From Chloroflexota bacterium (GTDB lineage Bacteria > Chloroflexota > Limnocylindria > P2-11E): a DNA stretch of 48,875 nt. The position numbers were made by a program, and so were the translations under genes. Positions within the stretch are counted from its first letter, which is position 1. Each line of letters opens with the position of its first letter. Positions 8,784 through 18,012 of the stretch are shown here, piece by piece. The notes below the pieces were generated by a model that was given only the letters and a program-made list of their open reading frames with translations, was not told the origin of the DNA and made no database searches. The stretch covers positions 1 through 48,875 of the forward strand of contig VBIL01000160.1 of NCBI GenBank assembly GCA_005879975.1, given 5' to 3'.

Positions 8784-8838
8784 CTACTTCGTAGTGCCCG
8801 ACCGTCCTGCTGCGCCCGGCTGCGCCGGGACGAAGTAG
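8784..8838. repeat. Nested inverted repeat at the 5' end of the MFS gene
   Basis: Outer arms CTACTTCGT (8784-8792) and ACGAAGTAG (8830-8838) are perfect complements. An inner perfect hairpin CCCGGC-TGC-GCCGGG (8815-8829) abuts the right outer arm. A smaller CTAC-TTC-GTAG hairpin overlaps the left arm. No T-run follows. It sits exactly where the MFS start codon should be. Confidence 0.5.
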
Positions 8839-10073
8839 CGACAACGCTCGGACGGCGCGACGCCGTCCTCTATCTGGTCGCGGCGGCTCTGGGCAGCTTC
8901 GGGCTGGGCGTCGCCTCCTTTTATCTGAACTTTCTCTACCGGGCCCTTGGCTTCGATGAATTCGCGATAGGCCTGCTCGCTGGGGCGCAGGCGATCGGCG
9001 TCGTCGCCGGCGCTGTCCCCGCCGCTGTCTTCACGCGGGGGCGCTCGCGCCGTGCCGCCATCCTCCTGGGCGGCACGATCACCGGCCTCGGCATCTTCGG
9101 GATACTCGTCTTCAACGCCCTCGTACCGCTCTTCCTGTCGGCGATGCTCGTTGGCTTCGGCGGCATCATCGCGAGCTCGTCGGGTGCCGCTCTCCTGGCG
9201 GATGCGACCGTGGCGGCGCGGCGTGCCACGCGCTTCGGTCAGCAAATCGCGCTCGGCACCACGGCCGCGTTCCTTTCGAGCGCGATCGCCGGTGCTCTCG
9301 CGACGCCGGTCGCCGCGTGGTTCGGCGCTCGACCGGATGACGCGCTCGTGCTGCGAGCCCTCGTCGCGAGCGGCGGCATCATCGCGGCCGCTTCGATCGC
9401 TCCCGTCCTCGCGATCCGCGCCGTCCCCGTCGGCCGGCACACGCTCGAGGCGCCCACGCGAAACCATCTCGTCCGTAGGTTCCTTGTCATCGAGGTGCTC
9501 TTCGGATTCGGGGCCGGCAGCTTCCTTCCGTTCCTCAACCTCTTCTTCGCTGACCGATACGGGGTTCCGTTCTCGGCGCTCGGGCTGTTGCTCGGGGTGC
9601 TCGCGGTGGCTGGCAGCATCGGCGCGCTCCTCCACGGGCGGTTCGTGGCCGCACGGATTGGCGCGATCCCGTCCATCGTCCTCGTGGAGATGCTGTCATT
9701 GCCCTTCGCGCTCGTCGCGGCCTTCACCGGCGCGCTTCCAATCGCGGTCGGCGCGCTCGCGGCTCGGCACTTCCTAATGTTCGGCGCGAGCGGGACGGTG
9801 AACGCCTTCCAGCTCTCGTCGTTCACGCCCGCGGAGCGCGCCGGGGCGAACGCGGTGTTCGCGCTCGCGTGGAGCGCCGCGAACGCCGTCGGCGCCATCC
9901 TTTCGGGCGCCATCCGAGCGCAGCTTGGGCCGGGCGGCTTCACTGCGAACATCGTCACGCTCGTGGTCGCGTACGGGCTCGCGGCGCTCCTCACCTGGCG
10001 GCTCTTCGCGGGTCACGAGCCCTCGGGGGACGTTTTCCTGTCGGCGGTGGCTGCCCCAGACTCGCCCGTGTGA
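8820..10073 (+). CDS. MFS transporter with no canonical start codon
   Basis: Integral membrane transporter of about 417 residues with roughly twelve hydrophobic segments, the first being AVLYLVAAALGSFGLGV. A GRSRR loop between helices 2 and 3 is typical of MFS proteins. The frame is open from 8754 (after TGA 8751-8753), yet no ATG, GTG or TTG occurs before ATG 9144, which would delete the first three helices. CTG 8820 is the only plausible near-cognate codon upstream of helix 1 and is used here as a placeholder; it has no visible ribosome-binding site. The start region coincides with the nested hairpin. The 3' end overlaps argS as GTGA. Substrate unknown; a frameshift or sequence error near 8780-8840 is possible. 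Confidence 0.7.
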   Translation: MRRDEVATTLGRRDAVLYLVAAALGSFGLGVASFYLNFLYRALGFDEFAIGLLAGAQAIGVVAGAVPAAVFTRGRSRRAAILLGGTITGLGIFGILVFNALVPLFLSAMLVGFGGIIASSSGAALLADATVAARRATRFGQQIALGTTAAFLSSAIAGALATPVAAWFGARPDDALVLRALVASGGIIAAASIAPVLAIRAVPVGRHTLEAPTRNHLVRRFLVIEVLFGFGAGSFLPFLNLFFADRYGVPFSALGLLLGVLAVAGSIGALLHGRFVAARIGAIPSIVLVEMLSLPFALVAAFTGALPIAVGALAARHFLMFGASGTVNAFQLSSFTPAERAGANAVFALAWSAANAVGAILSGAIRAQLGPGGFTANIVTLVVAYGLAALLTWRLFAGHEPSGDVFLSAVAAPDSPV

Positions 10074-11740
10074 GCGACGTATTGCTGCGTGATCAGATCG
10101 CTGGCGCGCTGAAGGATGCGCTTGGCCGCGCCGCCGGCGAGCTCGGCTGGAGCGGCGTCGATGGCGAGCCGATCAAGGTCGAGCGGCCCGAGAATCCCGA
10201 CCATGGGGACTACGCAACGAGCGTCGCGCTCCGTCTGGCCAGGCCCGTGCGCAAGCCTCCGCGCGACATCGCCGAGGCCATCCGCGAGCGCGTGAAGGTG
10301 GGCGGCCCGATCGCCTCGGTCGAGGCACTCAATGGCTTCGTCAACATACGCGTTGACCTCAAATGGCTCGCGAGCCAGGTCGACGAGATCGTCCGGGCGG
10401 ACAAGCAGTTCGGCCGCTCGAAGGCGCTCGCCGGCAAGCGCATGCAGATCGAGTTCGTGTCCGCGAATCCGACCGGACCGCTCACCGTCGCCAACGCCCG
10501 CGGCGGGCCGCTCGGTGACGCGCTCTCGTCGGTCCTCGAGTTCGCGGGCGCGGCGGTCGAGCGCGAGTACTACGTCGAGGACACCGGTACGCAGTTCGAC
10601 ACATTCGGGCGATCCATCGCGATCCGTTACCGCCAGCTCCACGGCGAGAACATCGAGATCCCACCCGATGCCTACCCTGCCGAATACGTGAAGGACATCG
10701 CCGCGGGGATCAAGGCGCGGGAGGGCGACAAGTGGATGAAGCTCTCGCTCGAGGAACAAACGAAGCGTTTTGCCCCCGAGGGCGTCGAGTGGGTCCTACG
10801 CGAGGCCAAGCGCGTGACGGCGATGCTCGGCATCCACTACGACACCTGGTTCTCGCAGGCCGAGCTGATGCGTTCGGGCTACTTCGAAAAGACGCTCGCC
10901 GAGCTCCGGAAGCTTGGAAAGGTCTACGAGAAGGATGGCGCGGTCTGGCTCGAGGCGAGCGAGGCGGTCGACGACAAAGAAGGGTGGGTCCTCGTTCGCT
11001 CGAACGGCGAGCCGGGTTACCTCGGCAAGGACATCGCGTACCACGTGCAGTCGCTGCGCGAGCGCGCCTTCGATAAGAAGATCGACATCTGGGGCTCGAA
11101 CACCCACTACCACCTGATCCAGATGCGTGCGGCGATGAAGGTTCTCGGGCTGCTGGATAGATTCGAGGTCGTTCTTTACCAGTACGTGCGGTTCCTGCAC
11201 GAGGGCGTCCTCAAGCGGATGGCGCGGCGCTCCGGCGAGTTTCTCCTGCTCGAGGACGTCATCGAGGCCGTAGGCAAGGACGCGACCCGCTACTTCTTCC
11301 TCCAGTCGAGCGCCGATCGGCAGCTCGACTTCGACCTGGAGCTAGCGATCCAGCAATCAAATGAGAACCCGGTCTATTACGTCCAGTACGCGCACGCGCG
11401 CATCGCGAGCATCCTGCGCACTGCCGCGGAGCGCGGCATCACTTCCGATGGCGGTGACGTCGCGCTCCTGACCGAGAAGGGCGAGCTCGATCTCGTCCGG
11501 CTGGCGCTCCGCCTGCCGGAGCTCGTCGACGACATCCGCCAGCACTACGGCGTCCATCAGCTCACCACGTACGCGCTCGAGCTCGCCGGCGCGTTCCATG
11601 GCTTCTACCGTGATCACCGCGTCGTTGACGATGCCGACGTGCCGCGTTCGAAGGCGCGCCTCCGTCTCGTGCTGGCGGTCCAGGTCGCACTCCGTCAGAC
11701 GCTCGGGCTGATCGGCGTCAGCGCTCCCGACAAGATGTGA
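10070..11740 (+). CDS. argS: Arginyl-tRNA synthetase with altered HIGH motif
   Basis: Class I synthetase charging tRNA-Arg; 556 residues, a normal length. GTG 10070 overlaps the MFS stop as GTGA, and the protein starts MSDVLLRDQIAGAL, giving a complete N-terminal Add-1 domain (about 1-90). The catalytic core has FVSANPTGPL, but where the family usually has HVGH this protein has T139-V-A-N142, so both histidines of HIGH are replaced. The following ARGGPLGDAL and YYVEDTGTQ segments are normal. The stretch DIWGSNTHYHLIQM and the helical C-terminal DALR anticodon-binding domain (NPVYYVQYAHARIASI) confirm the identity. It is probably the only copy, but one window cannot show that. Confidence 0.92.
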   Translation: MSDVLLRDQIAGALKDALGRAAGELGWSGVDGEPIKVERPENPDHGDYATSVALRLARPVRKPPRDIAEAIRERVKVGGPIASVEALNGFVNIRVDLKWLASQVDEIVRADKQFGRSKALAGKRMQIEFVSANPTGPLTVANARGGPLGDALSSVLEFAGAAVEREYYVEDTGTQFDTFGRSIAIRYRQLHGENIEIPPDAYPAEYVKDIAAGIKAREGDKWMKLSLEEQTKRFAPEGVEWVLREAKRVTAMLGIHYDTWFSQAELMRSGYFEKTLAELRKLGKVYEKDGAVWLEASEAVDDKEGWVLVRSNGEPGYLGKDIAYHVQSLRERAFDKKIDIWGSNTHYHLIQMRAAMKVLGLLDRFEVVLYQYVRFLHEGVLKRMARRSGEFLLLEDVIEAVGKDATRYFFLQSSADRQLDFDLELAIQQSNENPVYYVQYAHARIASILRTAAERGITSDGGDVALLTEKGELDLVRLALRLPELVDDIRQHYGVHQLTTYALELAGAFHGFYRDHRVVDDADVPRSKARLRLVLAVQVALRQTLGLIGVSAPDKM

Positions 11741-11774
11741 CAGCGGGTGAGGTAGGGCGGCAACCGCTGGCTAC

Positions 11775-12716
11775 TCAAAGCGGGAGCCAGCCCGTTCGGT
11801 TCCGCCAATGCCTTCCCGCGCGCAGATGCGCGACGATCGCGCGCTCCAGCTTGGTCCGCTGTGGGAGCTCGTCGATGTCCGGCGCGATCCGCTTGAACAC
11901 GAATCGCAGGATCTCCGCGTCACCGTTGGAGCCTTCACCGACGATCCGAAAACGTCGCTGGAAGCGAATGATGTTGGAGCGCTCGTCGAGGTACTCCGCG
12001 AGCTGATCGTCGAGAAGCCACGAGTAGCACATGCCAACGCGCCAGGGCGTTTCCGGAAAGTGCGCCGGAAAGAATTCCTGCGCCCAGCGGAACGACGCAT
12101 CGCAGGCCTCCGGCGAGAGCGGACCGCTTTCCGGTATGTGGATGCCGAGCGCTGGACCCTCCTGGAATCGCGAGAGATTGAACTGGAGCCGCCCGAGCGC
12201 GTAGATCACTCCACGGAAGTGCAGCGTCAGCCACGCACTTGTCCGAAGCCCGCTGTCCCCGAGAAGGCGCCGGTCGCGCGTCAGGTTGCGTCCGAGATCG
12301 GCGAGGGTCGTCCAGGAGACGTCGTCCGGTATGCCCCGTCTTTCGTGCCACGCGCGCACGTCGCCGAGCGCCGCCAGGAACAGATACACATAAAAGAAGC
12401 GGCCCGTTGCGCCGAACTCCGGCGGGAGGTTGGGCCACCGGAGCGGCTCGATCCCGCCGAGGTCGCTCACGAGGGCGTGGTAGGCGCGCTCGAGCAACCA
12501 CCAGATCTCTGGGTCCTTCGTGGGCGACGGCCAGCCCTCGATGATCTCGGCGGCGTCCGCTTGATCGATGGCGAGTCGCGGGAAGATCGACGAAAGCTCC
12601 GCGCGGTCCGGAAGGCGAAGGCCATGCGGAGACGCCCCGATCGCATCAAGCATCTCCAGCCACGGCCGGTGCTCGTCACGAAAATGCGACGGACTGGCCG
12701 CGCCGACGGGCCTCAC
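11775..12716 (-). CDS. GNAT-like acyltransferase domain protein (NAT_N plus GNAT_C type)
   Basis: Predicted cytosolic acyltransferase of 313 residues, last gene of the minus-strand sigma/MacAB-like unit. The C-terminal half has GIHIPESGPLSPEACD, ARFFPAHFPETP-like spacing and CYSWLLDDQLAEYL, followed by SNIIRFQRRF. This pattern matches the two-domain N-acyltransferase family found mainly in Actinobacteria, which has an N-terminal helical domain and a GNAT-like C-terminal domain. GTG 12716 is chosen because the frame further upstream overlaps the previous gene and is low-complexity; no clear ribosome-binding site is visible, so the start may be internal. Acceptor and acyl donor are unknown. Its place behind an export system suggests it modifies a substrate or envelope component, which is inference. 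Confidence 0.62.
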   Translation of the reverse strand: MRPVGAASPSHFRDEHRPWLEMLDAIGASPHGLRLPDRAELSSIFPRLAIDQADAAEIIEGWPSPTKDPEIWWLLERAYHALVSDLGGIEPLRWPNLPPEFGATGRFFYVYLFLAALGDVRAWHERRGIPDDVSWTTLADLGRNLTRDRRLLGDSGLRTSAWLTLHFRGVIYALGRLQFNLSRFQEGPALGIHIPESGPLSPEACDASFRWAQEFFPAHFPETPWRVGMCYSWLLDDQLAEYLDERSNIIRFQRRFRIVGEGSNGDAEILRFVFKRIAPDIDELPQRTKLERAIVAHLRAGRHWRNRTGWLPL

Positions 12717-12723
12717 GCCATGA

Positions 12724-13287
12724 CTATGGCTTCGCGGTAGGGCTCGCGCTCGCTCCGGGACGCCCGCCGAATCCGCCGGGGTTGCCGGTCTGCGAACCGA
12801 AGAGCTGACCGAGCACGTTCGTTCCGCCAACGACGATGGCCGTCGCCGACACGATCCCCGTGCTGTCAGCCGTCCCGACGACGGTCACCTGATCGTTCAC
12901 CTTGAGGTCTGCGAGCTTCACGTCGGTCTCGGTCGTCTTCACGATCCGTGTGCTCGCGCCGACGAGGACGATCTGGGACGTGGTCGTGGGCGACGCACCC
13001 GCGGCTTGCTGCCCCTGACCGCGCTCGACGGCGGCTACGGTGATGGACCCGTCGTTCACGGCGAGGACCCGGCCGTTGATCGGGACCTGCCCGGCGAGCG
13101 CGCCGCCCGCCCCGCCCGCTCCACGCGCGCCTGTTCCGCCCCGTCCGCCGGTCGGCGTGGTGCCGGTCGTCGCGATCGAGCTCGGGGCGGGACTTTGCGT
13201 CTTCTCGTAGGTCATGCCCGCGGCGAATCCGGCGCCGGCAATGGCGAGCGCGGCGACGACTCCGATCACGATCTGTGTGCTCTTCAT
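12724..13287 (-). CDS. Secreted or membrane-anchored beta-rich protein (DUF5666-like)
   Basis: Exported 187-residue protein between the MacB-type permease (22 bases upstream) and the acyltransferase. Residues 5-24 are a signal anchor (MKSTQIVIGVVAALAIAGAG). Residues 35-65 are Gly/Thr/Ala-rich. The core, about 68-155, reads INGRVLAVNDGSITV, then KLADLKVNDQVTVVGTADS and VSATAIVVGG, like the small OB-type DUF5666 domains that sit in efflux-gene neighbourhoods. The tail is Gly/Pro-rich (NPGGFGGRPGAS). The adaptor at 15315 ends in a similar Gly-rich tail ([10 protein letters not shown]). A role as an accessory part of the exporter is plausible but inferred from position only. Confidence 0.62.
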   Translation of the reverse strand: MKSTQIVIGVVAALAIAGAGFAAGMTYEKTQSPAPSSIATTGTTPTGGRGGTGARGAGGAGGALAGQVPINGRVLAVNDGSITVAAVERGQGQQAAGASPTTTSQIVLVGASTRIVKTTETDVKLADLKVNDQVTVVGTADSTGIVSATAIVVGGTNVLGQLFGSQTGNPGGFGGRPGASASPTAKP

Positions 13288-13309
13288 TCTGTTTCTCCCT
13301 TGGTCACTG

Positions 13310-14581
13310 CTATTCGTATCTCAATGCTTCGATCGGGTGGAGGCGAGCGGCGCGCATCGCCGGGTAGAGCCCGAAGACGACGCCGATCGCGACGGACACG
13401 CCGACCGCGATGATCACCGTGCCGCTCGTGATGAGAAGCGGCAGGCTTGCCGCTTGCGGGATGCGATGGACGACTTCGGTGATCGCCCAGCCAAGGAGGA
13501 TGCCGAGCACGCCTCCGAGGCCCGTGAGTGCGACGGCCTCGATGAGGAACTGAGTGAGGATGTCACCGCGCCGGGCGCCAACGGCCTTGCGGATCCCGAT
13601 CTCGCGTGTCCGCTCGTTCACCGAGACGAGCATGATGTTCATGATCCCGATCCCTCCGACCAGCAGAGAGATCCCGCCGATCGCCCCGAGCAGCAGCGTG
13701 AACGTGCCGGTGACCGAGGAGAGCGCCGCGAGCGTGTCGTTCTGGTTCGTGACCGTGAAGTCAGCGCTCGCCGGGTCAGAGATGTTGTGACGCTGCAAGA
13801 GGATGTTGTTCACGTCACTGGTCGTGGCGTCCATGGTGTCTGAGGACGTGGCCTTGATGACGATCGAGTTCACGATGTTGAGCCGGCCGGTGAGCACATG
13901 CTGCGCGGTCGTCAGCGGCACGACGATCTGGTCGTCGCGACTGAAGCCGAACGTGCTGCCCTTCGTCGTCAGAACGCCGACCACGCGGAAGTTGAGGATC
14001 CGCGCGCGTCCGCCACCCCGGTCGCCGCCGAAGACCTGCCGTAGCTGGATCGTCTGCCCGACCGCGTCGGCGTCTCCGAAAAGGTTCTGAGCGGTGGTGG
14101 TGCCCAGGATCGCGACCTGCGCGTTCACGTTGAGGTCGCTCGTCGTAAAGAACTCGCCGCTATCCAGCTTCCAGTCACGCACGATCGGGTAGTCCTCGGT
14201 CACGCCGGTGACCTGCGTGTTCCAGTTCTGTCCGGCGGCGGTCACCTGCCAGCGGCCGGTCCCCTGTTCCGCTTCCGCGGCTGCGATACCGTCGCCCAGC
14301 TGGTTCTGGATGGACCGCATGTCGTCGAGCGTGAGGTTCTGTGCCTGGGCCCCCGCGCCCTTCAGCCCCTGATCGTTCCCGAACTGCGGCTGCACGGTCA
14401 CGAGGTTCGAGCCGAGGTTCAGGATCGTGGCCTGCACGCTCGCGGAGGCGCCGTTCCCGACGGAGACCATCGCAATGACGGCGGCGACGCCGATGATGAC
14501 GCCGAGCATCGTGAGCGCCGAGCGCAGCTTGTTGACGACGAGCGATTGCAGCGCCGAGCGGAACGAGTCGTAGAGCTTCAT
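13310..14581 (-). CDS. MacB-type ABC transporter permease (FtsX fold)
   Basis: Membrane subunit of a type VII (MacB-like) ABC system, which usually transmits mechanical force to an extracytoplasmic partner rather than moving substrate across the membrane. 423 residues: helix 1 at about 18-40 ([16 protein letters not shown]), a long extracytoplasmic MacB_PCD domain (45-290), then three C-terminal helices with [21 protein letters not shown], the FtsX signature, ending in the usual [11 protein letters not shown] 14581 overlaps the ATPase stop as ATGA, so ATPase and permease are translationally coupled. An adaptor gene lies two genes upstream, the MacA-MacB order. Confidence 0.94.
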   Translation of the reverse strand: MKLYDSFRSALQSLVVNKLRSALTMLGVIIGVAAVIAMVSVGNGASASVQATILNLGSNLVTVQPQFGNDQGLKGAGAQAQNLTLDDMRSIQNQLGDGIAAAEAEQGTGRWQVTAAGQNWNTQVTGVTEDYPIVRDWKLDSGEFFTTSDLNVNAQVAILGTTTAQNLFGDADAVGQTIQLRQVFGGDRGGGRARILNFRVVGVLTTKGSTFGFSRDDQIVVPLTTAQHVLTGRLNIVNSIVIKATSSDTMDATTSDVNNILLQRHNISDPASADFTVTNQNDTLAALSSVTGTFTLLLGAIGGISLLVGGIGIMNIMLVSVNERTREIGIRKAVGARRGDILTQFLIEAVALTGLGGVLGILLGWAITEVVHRIPQAASLPLLITSGTVIIAVGVSVAIGVVFGLYPAMRAARLHPIEALRYE

Positions 14582-15318
14582 TCAGCGGCGCCGATGCCGG
14601 CCGCGATCTCGTCCTCCGCGCGGCGCGGGTGTGGAACGAGCTCGTCACGCGCCACGAGTCCGTCGCGCATGCGCACGATGCGCTTGCAATGCGCGGCCAC
14701 GTCGGGCTCGTGCGTGACCATGACCACGGTCTTGCCGGCCTCGTTCAGGCGCTGGAAGATCGCGAGGATCTCCGCGCTCGAGCGCGAGTCGAGGTTCCCC
14801 GTCGGCTCATCGGCCAGGATCATCGAGGGATCGTTCAGCAGTGCCCGCGCGATGGCCACGCGCTGCTGCTGTCCACCCGAAAGCTCGCTCGGACGGTGAT
14901 GGATGCGATCGCCCAGGCCCACCTGCTCGAGCGCCGCGAGAGCGCGCTGCCTGCGCGCGTGGCGATCGCCGCCGTAGATGAGCGGCAACTCGACGTTCTC
15001 GATGGCATTGAGCCGCGAGAGGAGGTTGTACGTCTGGAAGACGAAGCCGACGTGCTTGTTCCGGATCCCGGCGAGCTTGTCGTCCGAGAGCTTCCCGACG
15101 TTCTCGCCAGCGAGCAAATAGGTCCCGCCGTCAGCGACGTCGAGACATCCGAGCACGTTCATCAGCGTGGACTTCCCCGAACCGGACGGTCCCATGATCG
15201 CGACGAACTCGCCGGCGCCGACGTCGAGGTCGACGGCGCGCAGCGCGTTCACCGTGATATCCCGCCCGATGTGGTAGGTCTTCGTGATCCCGCGGAGCTG
15301 GACGACGCTCTGGTTCAC
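14578..15318 (-). CDS. MacB-type ABC transporter ATP-binding protein
   Basis: Cytoplasmic ATPase partner of the permease at 13310; 246 residues, the usual size of separate LolD/MacB-type ATPases. Walker A is GPSGSGKS at residues 43-50, the signature is LSGGQQQR, Walker B is [13 protein letters not shown], and the switch His lies in MVTHEPDVA. The start is GTG 15318, overlapping the adaptor stop as GTGA, and the stop overlaps the permease start as ATGA. The three genes should be produced in fixed ratio. The MacB and LolD subfamilies are close, but the adaptor gene favours a MacAB-like role. Confidence 0.95.
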   Translation of the reverse strand: MNQSVVQLRGITKTYHIGRDITVNALRAVDLDVGAGEFVAIMGPSGSGKSTLMNVLGCLDVADGGTYLLAGENVGKLSDDKLAGIRNKHVGFVFQTYNLLSRLNAIENVELPLIYGGDRHARRQRALAALEQVGLGDRIHHRPSELSGGQQQRVAIARALLNDPSMILADEPTGNLDSRSSAEILAIFQRLNEAGKTVVMVTHEPDVAAHCKRIVRMRDGLVARDELVPHPRRAEDEIAAGIGAAE

Positions 15319-17201
15319 CGACCGATGACCTGGGGGCCGCCACCGAACCCGCCACCCGGCCGGGGCGTCGTGGTCACGCGCGACTGCGGCAGGACGACGA
15401 GATCGCCTTCGGCGAGCCCGCTCGCGACCTCGGTGACCGTGTCGTTCGCGATGCCGAAGGTAACGTCCGTGTCTACGGCTTCGCCGTCCTTCAGGATCTG
15501 CACGTAGCGCCGGCCGGACGCGCTGCGGATCGCGAGGTTCGGCACGACGAGCACGGCCTGCCGGCTCGCGATGATCACGTTCGCGGTGCCGGTCATACCC
15601 GGCTTCACGGACACGTTCGGCAGGTCGATCGTCACATCGACGCCGTAGACGGGTACACCCTGCTGGATCGTCGCGACCGGATCGAGCGACGTGATCCTCC
15701 CGGTCATGCGGGTCCCCGAACCGACCGCATCGACGGTCACGTTGGCGACGAGCCCGAGCTTCAGCTTGGCGACGTCAGCTTCACCGACCGTTCCGTGCAG
15801 GACGAGCGAGCTCGTGTTCGCGAGGACAAGCAGAGGACTCGCAGCGTTCTCACCGACCGCCGACGCGATCGAGGCGACGACTCCGCTCGAGGGGGCGGTG
15901 AGCGTCGCCGCGTCGAGATTCGTCTGTGCGGTCTGCACCGCCGTTGCGGCGTTGTCGACGCTCGTTTGCGCGGTGGCGAGGTTCAGGGGCTGATTGGCGA
16001 CGGTCGTCTGCGCCGATTGGACGCTTTGCTGGGCGCGGAGGACCGCCGCGTCGATGTTGGCCTGCGCGTTCGCGATGGAACCCGTGACCGCGTCGTTCAC
16101 CGTCTGTAAGGCGGTGCCCGCCTGGTTGATCTTGCTTTTCGTCGAGCTCGCGAGCTGCTGCTCGCTCGTGACCGACGTGAGGATCGAGGCGAGATCGGTA
16201 CGCGTCTTCGCCAGGTTCGTGTCGGTACGGGTGTTCGCCGTGTTCAGGTTTCCTTGCGAAGATGTCACGCTCGACGAGATGGATGAGAGCGGGGAGTTCA
16301 CGCTGTCGATGGCCCCGGATATCTTCGACGACGCGAGGGTGTATTCGGACATCGCCTGCTGGAAGTCGGCGCTCGCGCGGCTGGTGTCGGACCCGGAGGC
16401 GAGGGCCGAGTCGAACTCGGCGATCGCTGCGCCGATGTCGTCGAGCGAGTGCTGCAGCTCGTCGGTGCTCGGCTTGAGGACGCTCCCCGCGAGGTTCTGC
16501 GCGCTCGAGAGCGGGGCATACGCGCTGTTCATCGAGTTCTGTGCGTTCCTCAGGTCGGACTGCTCGTTCATCGAGAGGCTGCCCGAGCGGAACGCGTTGT
16601 CGATGTCGTTCAGCACGATGTCGATCTGGGCCTTGAGGGTGCCAAGGCCATTCTGGTAGCTGCCGAGGTCGGTGTAGAGCGTGGTGCCGAACGAAAGCGC
16701 GTTTGCCTTCGCGGTCGCGTAGTTCGTCTTGATCTTCGCGAGATTCTGTTGCGCGGTCGCGATGTCGTTCTGGGTGGACTGCTGGGTCTGCTCGAGACTG
16801 CGCTGCGCGTCGCTCGCGGACTGGACCGTCTTCTGGTAGCTGAGCTGGGCGTTCTTCAGGTTCTGCTGCGCCTGCTGCAACGCGCTCTGAAGATCGGTTG
16901 CGTCGATGAGCGCGAGCGCCTGACCGGCGGTGACCTGCTGGCCGACGGCGACGTACAGCGCCGAGACCTTGCCATTTGTCTTGAAGGCCAGCTTCGTCTG
17001 TCCCGACGCGGCCACCGATCCCGAGACCGCGACCGATTGGGTGACTGATCCCTTCGTCACCGCTTGCGTGCGCAGCTCCTGTTTCGGCGGCTGCGAGTTG
17101 GCGCGCGATGCGAAGAGCGCACCCCCGCCTACGGCCACCACCAGCGCGAGCGCCAGCAGCCGCCCTGGCCATGTGGTGACTAAGCCCCTGAGCACGGTCA
17201 T
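15315..17201 (-). CDS. HlyD/MacA-type efflux adaptor with very long coiled-coil hairpin
   Basis: Membrane-anchored periplasmic-adaptor-family protein. Residues 12-30 form one signal anchor ([18 protein letters not shown]). The lipoyl half-motif ([22 protein letters not shown] is its first part) precedes a Gln/Ala/Thr/Ser-rich heptad region from about residue 92 to 437, far longer than the MacA hairpin. The second lipoyl half ([12 protein letters not shown]), beta-barrel ([12 protein letters not shown]) and membrane-proximal domain ([16 protein letters not shown]) follow, with a Gly-rich tail. The total of 628 residues compares with about 370 for E. coli MacA. No TolC-like gene is in the window. 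In a single-membrane cell the hairpin would have to span the wall or form another assembly. Confidence 0.85.
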   Translation of the reverse strand: MTVLRGLVTTWPGRLLALALVVAVGGGALFASRANSQPPKQELRTQAVTKGSVTQSVAVSGSVAASGQTKLAFKTNGKVSALYVAVGQQVTAGQALALIDATDLQSALQQAQQNLKNAQLSYQKTVQSASDAQRSLEQTQQSTQNDIATAQQNLAKIKTNYATAKANALSFGTTLYTDLGSYQNGLGTLKAQIDIVLNDIDNAFRSGSLSMNEQSDLRNAQNSMNSAYAPLSSAQNLAGSVLKPSTDELQHSLDDIGAAIAEFDSALASGSDTSRASADFQQAMSEYTLASSKISGAIDSVNSPLSSISSSVTSSQGNLNTANTRTDTNLAKTRTDLASILTSVTSEQQLASSTKSKINQAGTALQTVNDAVTGSIANAQANIDAAVLRAQQSVQSAQTTVANQPLNLATAQTSVDNAATAVQTAQTNLDAATLTAPSSGVVASIASAVGENAASPLLVLANTSSLVLHGTVGEADVAKLKLGLVANVTVDAVGSGTRMTGRITSLDPVATIQQGVPVYGVDVTIDLPNVSVKPGMTGTANVIIASRQAVLVVPNLAIRSASGRRYVQILKDGEAVDTDVTFGIANDTVTEVASGLAEGDLVVLPQSRVTTTPRPGGGFGGGPQVIGR

Positions 17202-17223
17202 GAAAGCCTTCTCCCTTGGTTCG

Positions 17224-18012
17224 CTATCGAGCGGCCAGCTGCGGGTCGGCCGTGTGCGCGAGTCGCGCCGTCACCACGGCCCCGAGCGCGTACGCGAGGG
17301 CGGCGACCACCGCCAGAGCGCCCAGATATGGAAGCTGCCATGCGATATAGATAAGGGTCGCGCCTAAGAGGGCGATGAGAGGCGCCGGGAGCCTTTCGCC
17401 GTAACCGCGGAGCCCCCTGATCCGAAAGAGCGCGTCGCCGAGCCGCCAGGATGCCGCGGCGAAGCCGACCAGGGCAGCGAGGCCAGCGACGACGATCGCC
17501 ACGCTGAACGCGGCGAGCCCAACCTGTAGCGCGGCTGGCACTCCGATGAAACCCCCGTTTCGGAACGTTGAGACCGATCCGAGGAAGACGATCCAGGCGA
17601 GCGCGGCTGCCGATGCGCCGACGCCGATGACGGCGAGGCCGCTGCCGAGCACCCGGAGCTGGGCGCGCCAGCCGCCGAGCGACGCGCGATAGGTGCTGAC
17701 GACCTGGTCGCGAGCGAGGACGAGCGCCGCTGACGTGCCGAGCAGGATCAGCAGGTAACCCGCGGCGTCGCGTGCCGTGTCTGTGAGTCCGCGCTGCACC
17801 GGAACGATCGGCTGAAGCGGCGCCGGCAGGTCGCGCTGCGCCTCGACCACCGTGCGCGCGGGTGGCGGGCTGCTTCGTGGGCTGAAGAAGATCCCAGGTC
17901 TCTGGATCGACGCGCTCGGGGTGTTGGCGAGCGAGCTCGCGAGCAGGATCGCCGAGACGCCCACGGCGAGGACGACCGCGGCGAAGACGAGCATCGCGTC
18001 GCGCTGCTTCAT
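17224..18012 (-). CDS. Multi-pass membrane protein of the sigma/MacAB-like operon
   Basis: 262-residue integral membrane protein I do not recognise as a named family. ATG 18012 overlaps the stop of the putative anti-sigma gene as ATGA. It begins MKQRDAMLVFAAVVLAVG (helix 1) and has an extracytoplasmic Pro/Ser/Arg-rich loop at about 28-75. Around five more hydrophobic segments follow, such as AAGYLLILLGTSAALVL, LGSGLAVIGVGASAAALAW, LQVGLAAFSVAIVVAGLAAL and LIALLGATLIYIAW. The C-terminus is short and hydrophilic. No enzyme motif is visible. Position between sigma/anti-sigma and adaptor suggests a sensory or transport accessory role. The next gene starts 22 bases downstream. Confidence 0.72.
   Translation of the reverse strand: MKQRDAMLVFAAVVLAVGVSAILLASSLANTPSASIQRPGIFFSPRSSPPPARTVVEAQRDLPAPLQPIVPVQRGLTDTARDAAGYLLILLGTSAALVLARDQVVSTYRASLGGWRAQLRVLGSGLAVIGVGASAAALAWIVFLGSVSTFRNGGFIGVPAALQVGLAAFSVAIVVAGLAALVGFAAASWRLGDALFRIRGLRGYGERLPAPLIALLGATLIYIAWQLPYLGALAVVAALAYALGAVVTARLAHTADPQLAAR

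Noticed and set aside
9239-9994. Minus-strand 251-codon open frame
   Set aside because: Ala/Pro/Arg-rich antisense of the MFS transporter with no known motif.
11808-12740. Plus-strand 310-codon open frame
   Set aside because: Antisense of the acyltransferase-domain gene, whose GNAT_C signatures are clear on the minus strand.
14629-15507. Plus-strand 292-codon open frame
   Set aside because: Lies opposite the MacB ATPase with all Walker motifs on the minus strand; translated sequence is His/Arg/Asp-rich.
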